DNA of 6,619 nucleotides from Bacillota bacterium (GTDB taxonomy: Bacteria; Bacillota_G; Limnochordia; DTU010): positions 1 to 6,619 of the forward strand of contig JAAZLQ010000028.1 in the NCBI GenBank assembly GCA_012799255.1, read 5' to 3'. Position numbers and translations under genes: made by a program. Positions 6,482 to 6,619 of the stretch are shown one piece after another. Numbering within the stretch: the stretch's first letter is position 1; each line of letters opens with the position of its first letter. The notes beneath the pieces are model-generated. The model saw nothing but the letters and a program-made list of their open reading frames with translations. It searched no databases and was not told the origin of the DNA.

Positions 6482-6619
6482 GTGAGTTGGTTTACTGTAT
6501 CAGTGATTGTTGCATTACTGTCTTTTGTCACCGCTGCATGGCTCTATATCTGGGTAAACAAACAAGCCTCAGGAACGCAGAGAACTCGGGAAATCGGACT
6601 TTTAATCCGCGAAGGGGCA
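6482..6619 (+). CDS. hppA: Membrane-bound ion-translocating pyrophosphatase, N-terminal 46 codons only
   Basis: The frame opens at GTG 6482 and runs off the right edge. The first about 23 residues form a membrane helix (roughly residues 3-24, rich in V, L, A, F). Next comes YIWVNKQASGTQRTREIGLL followed by IREGA. This matches the conserved first cytoplasmic loop of membrane pyrophosphatases, where a Lys-Gln, a Gly-Thr, a Glu-Ile and an Ile-x-Glu-Gly-Ala occur in this order. These large multi-helix proteins couple hydrolysis of pyrophosphate to pumping of H+ or Na+ across the membrane. The residues that distinguish H+ from Na+ pumps and the catalytic site lie beyond the window, so the ion is unknown. 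The call rests on a short stretch but the pattern is distinctive. Confidence 0.85.
   Translation, partial: MSWFTVSVIVALLSFVTAAWLYIWVNKQASGTQRTREIGLLIREGA

Noticed and set aside
6310..6531. 73-codon minus-strand frame across the intergenic region
   Set aside because: It overlaps the hppA start region on the opposite strand and has no family resemblance or convincing ribosome binding site.

Overview
The window looks like a piece of a Bacillota (Firmicutes) chromosome, probably from a Clostridia-like anaerobe. The signs are strong purine-rich Shine-Dalgarno sites, some GTG starts, short hairpin-plus-T terminators, a stand-alone ECF riboflavin S component under a terminating FMN riboswitch, peptidase T, and a membrane pyrophosphatase. 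No mobile element, tRNA, rRNA or CRISPR array was seen. The taxonomic call is an inference from gene types, not from a marker gene.

Layout. Five genes read leftward (minus strand): a GH3 beta-glycosidase that runs off the left edge (1-2378), ribU (2539-3156), a class I SAM methyltransferase of unknown target (3452-4060), a Dam-type DNA adenine methyltransferase (4074-4898), and pepT (5020-6243). At the right edge a divergent plus-strand gene begins at GTG 6482. Its first 46 codons match the N-terminus of membrane-bound pyrophosphatase (hppA). The 238 bp between pepT and hppA is a divergent intergenic region.

Transcription units. pepT ends in its own hairpin terminator (4965-4988). dam and the small methyltransferase form a tight pair: 13 bp apart, with the second gene's ribosome binding site overlapping the dam stop codon. 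ribU has a near-consensus sigma-A promoter (3382-3410), a complete FMN (RFN) aptamer (3241-3357), a riboswitch terminator (3188-3217) and a strong terminator after the gene (2497-2522). The GH3 gene has a plausible promoter (2453-2482) and a perfect 9-bp inverted repeat in its leader (2402-2425), which could be an operator or an mRNA hairpin.

Functionally these are mostly separate housekeeping or nutrient units: vitamin B2 uptake repressed by FMN, peptide breakdown, beta-glucoside breakdown in the cytoplasm, ion pumping from pyrophosphate, and DNA adenine methylation. The least explained parts are the dam-linked methyltransferase, the 9-bp dyad before the GH3 gene and the pepT-hppA intergenic region. 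I do not see a clear new defence or biosynthetic system here.
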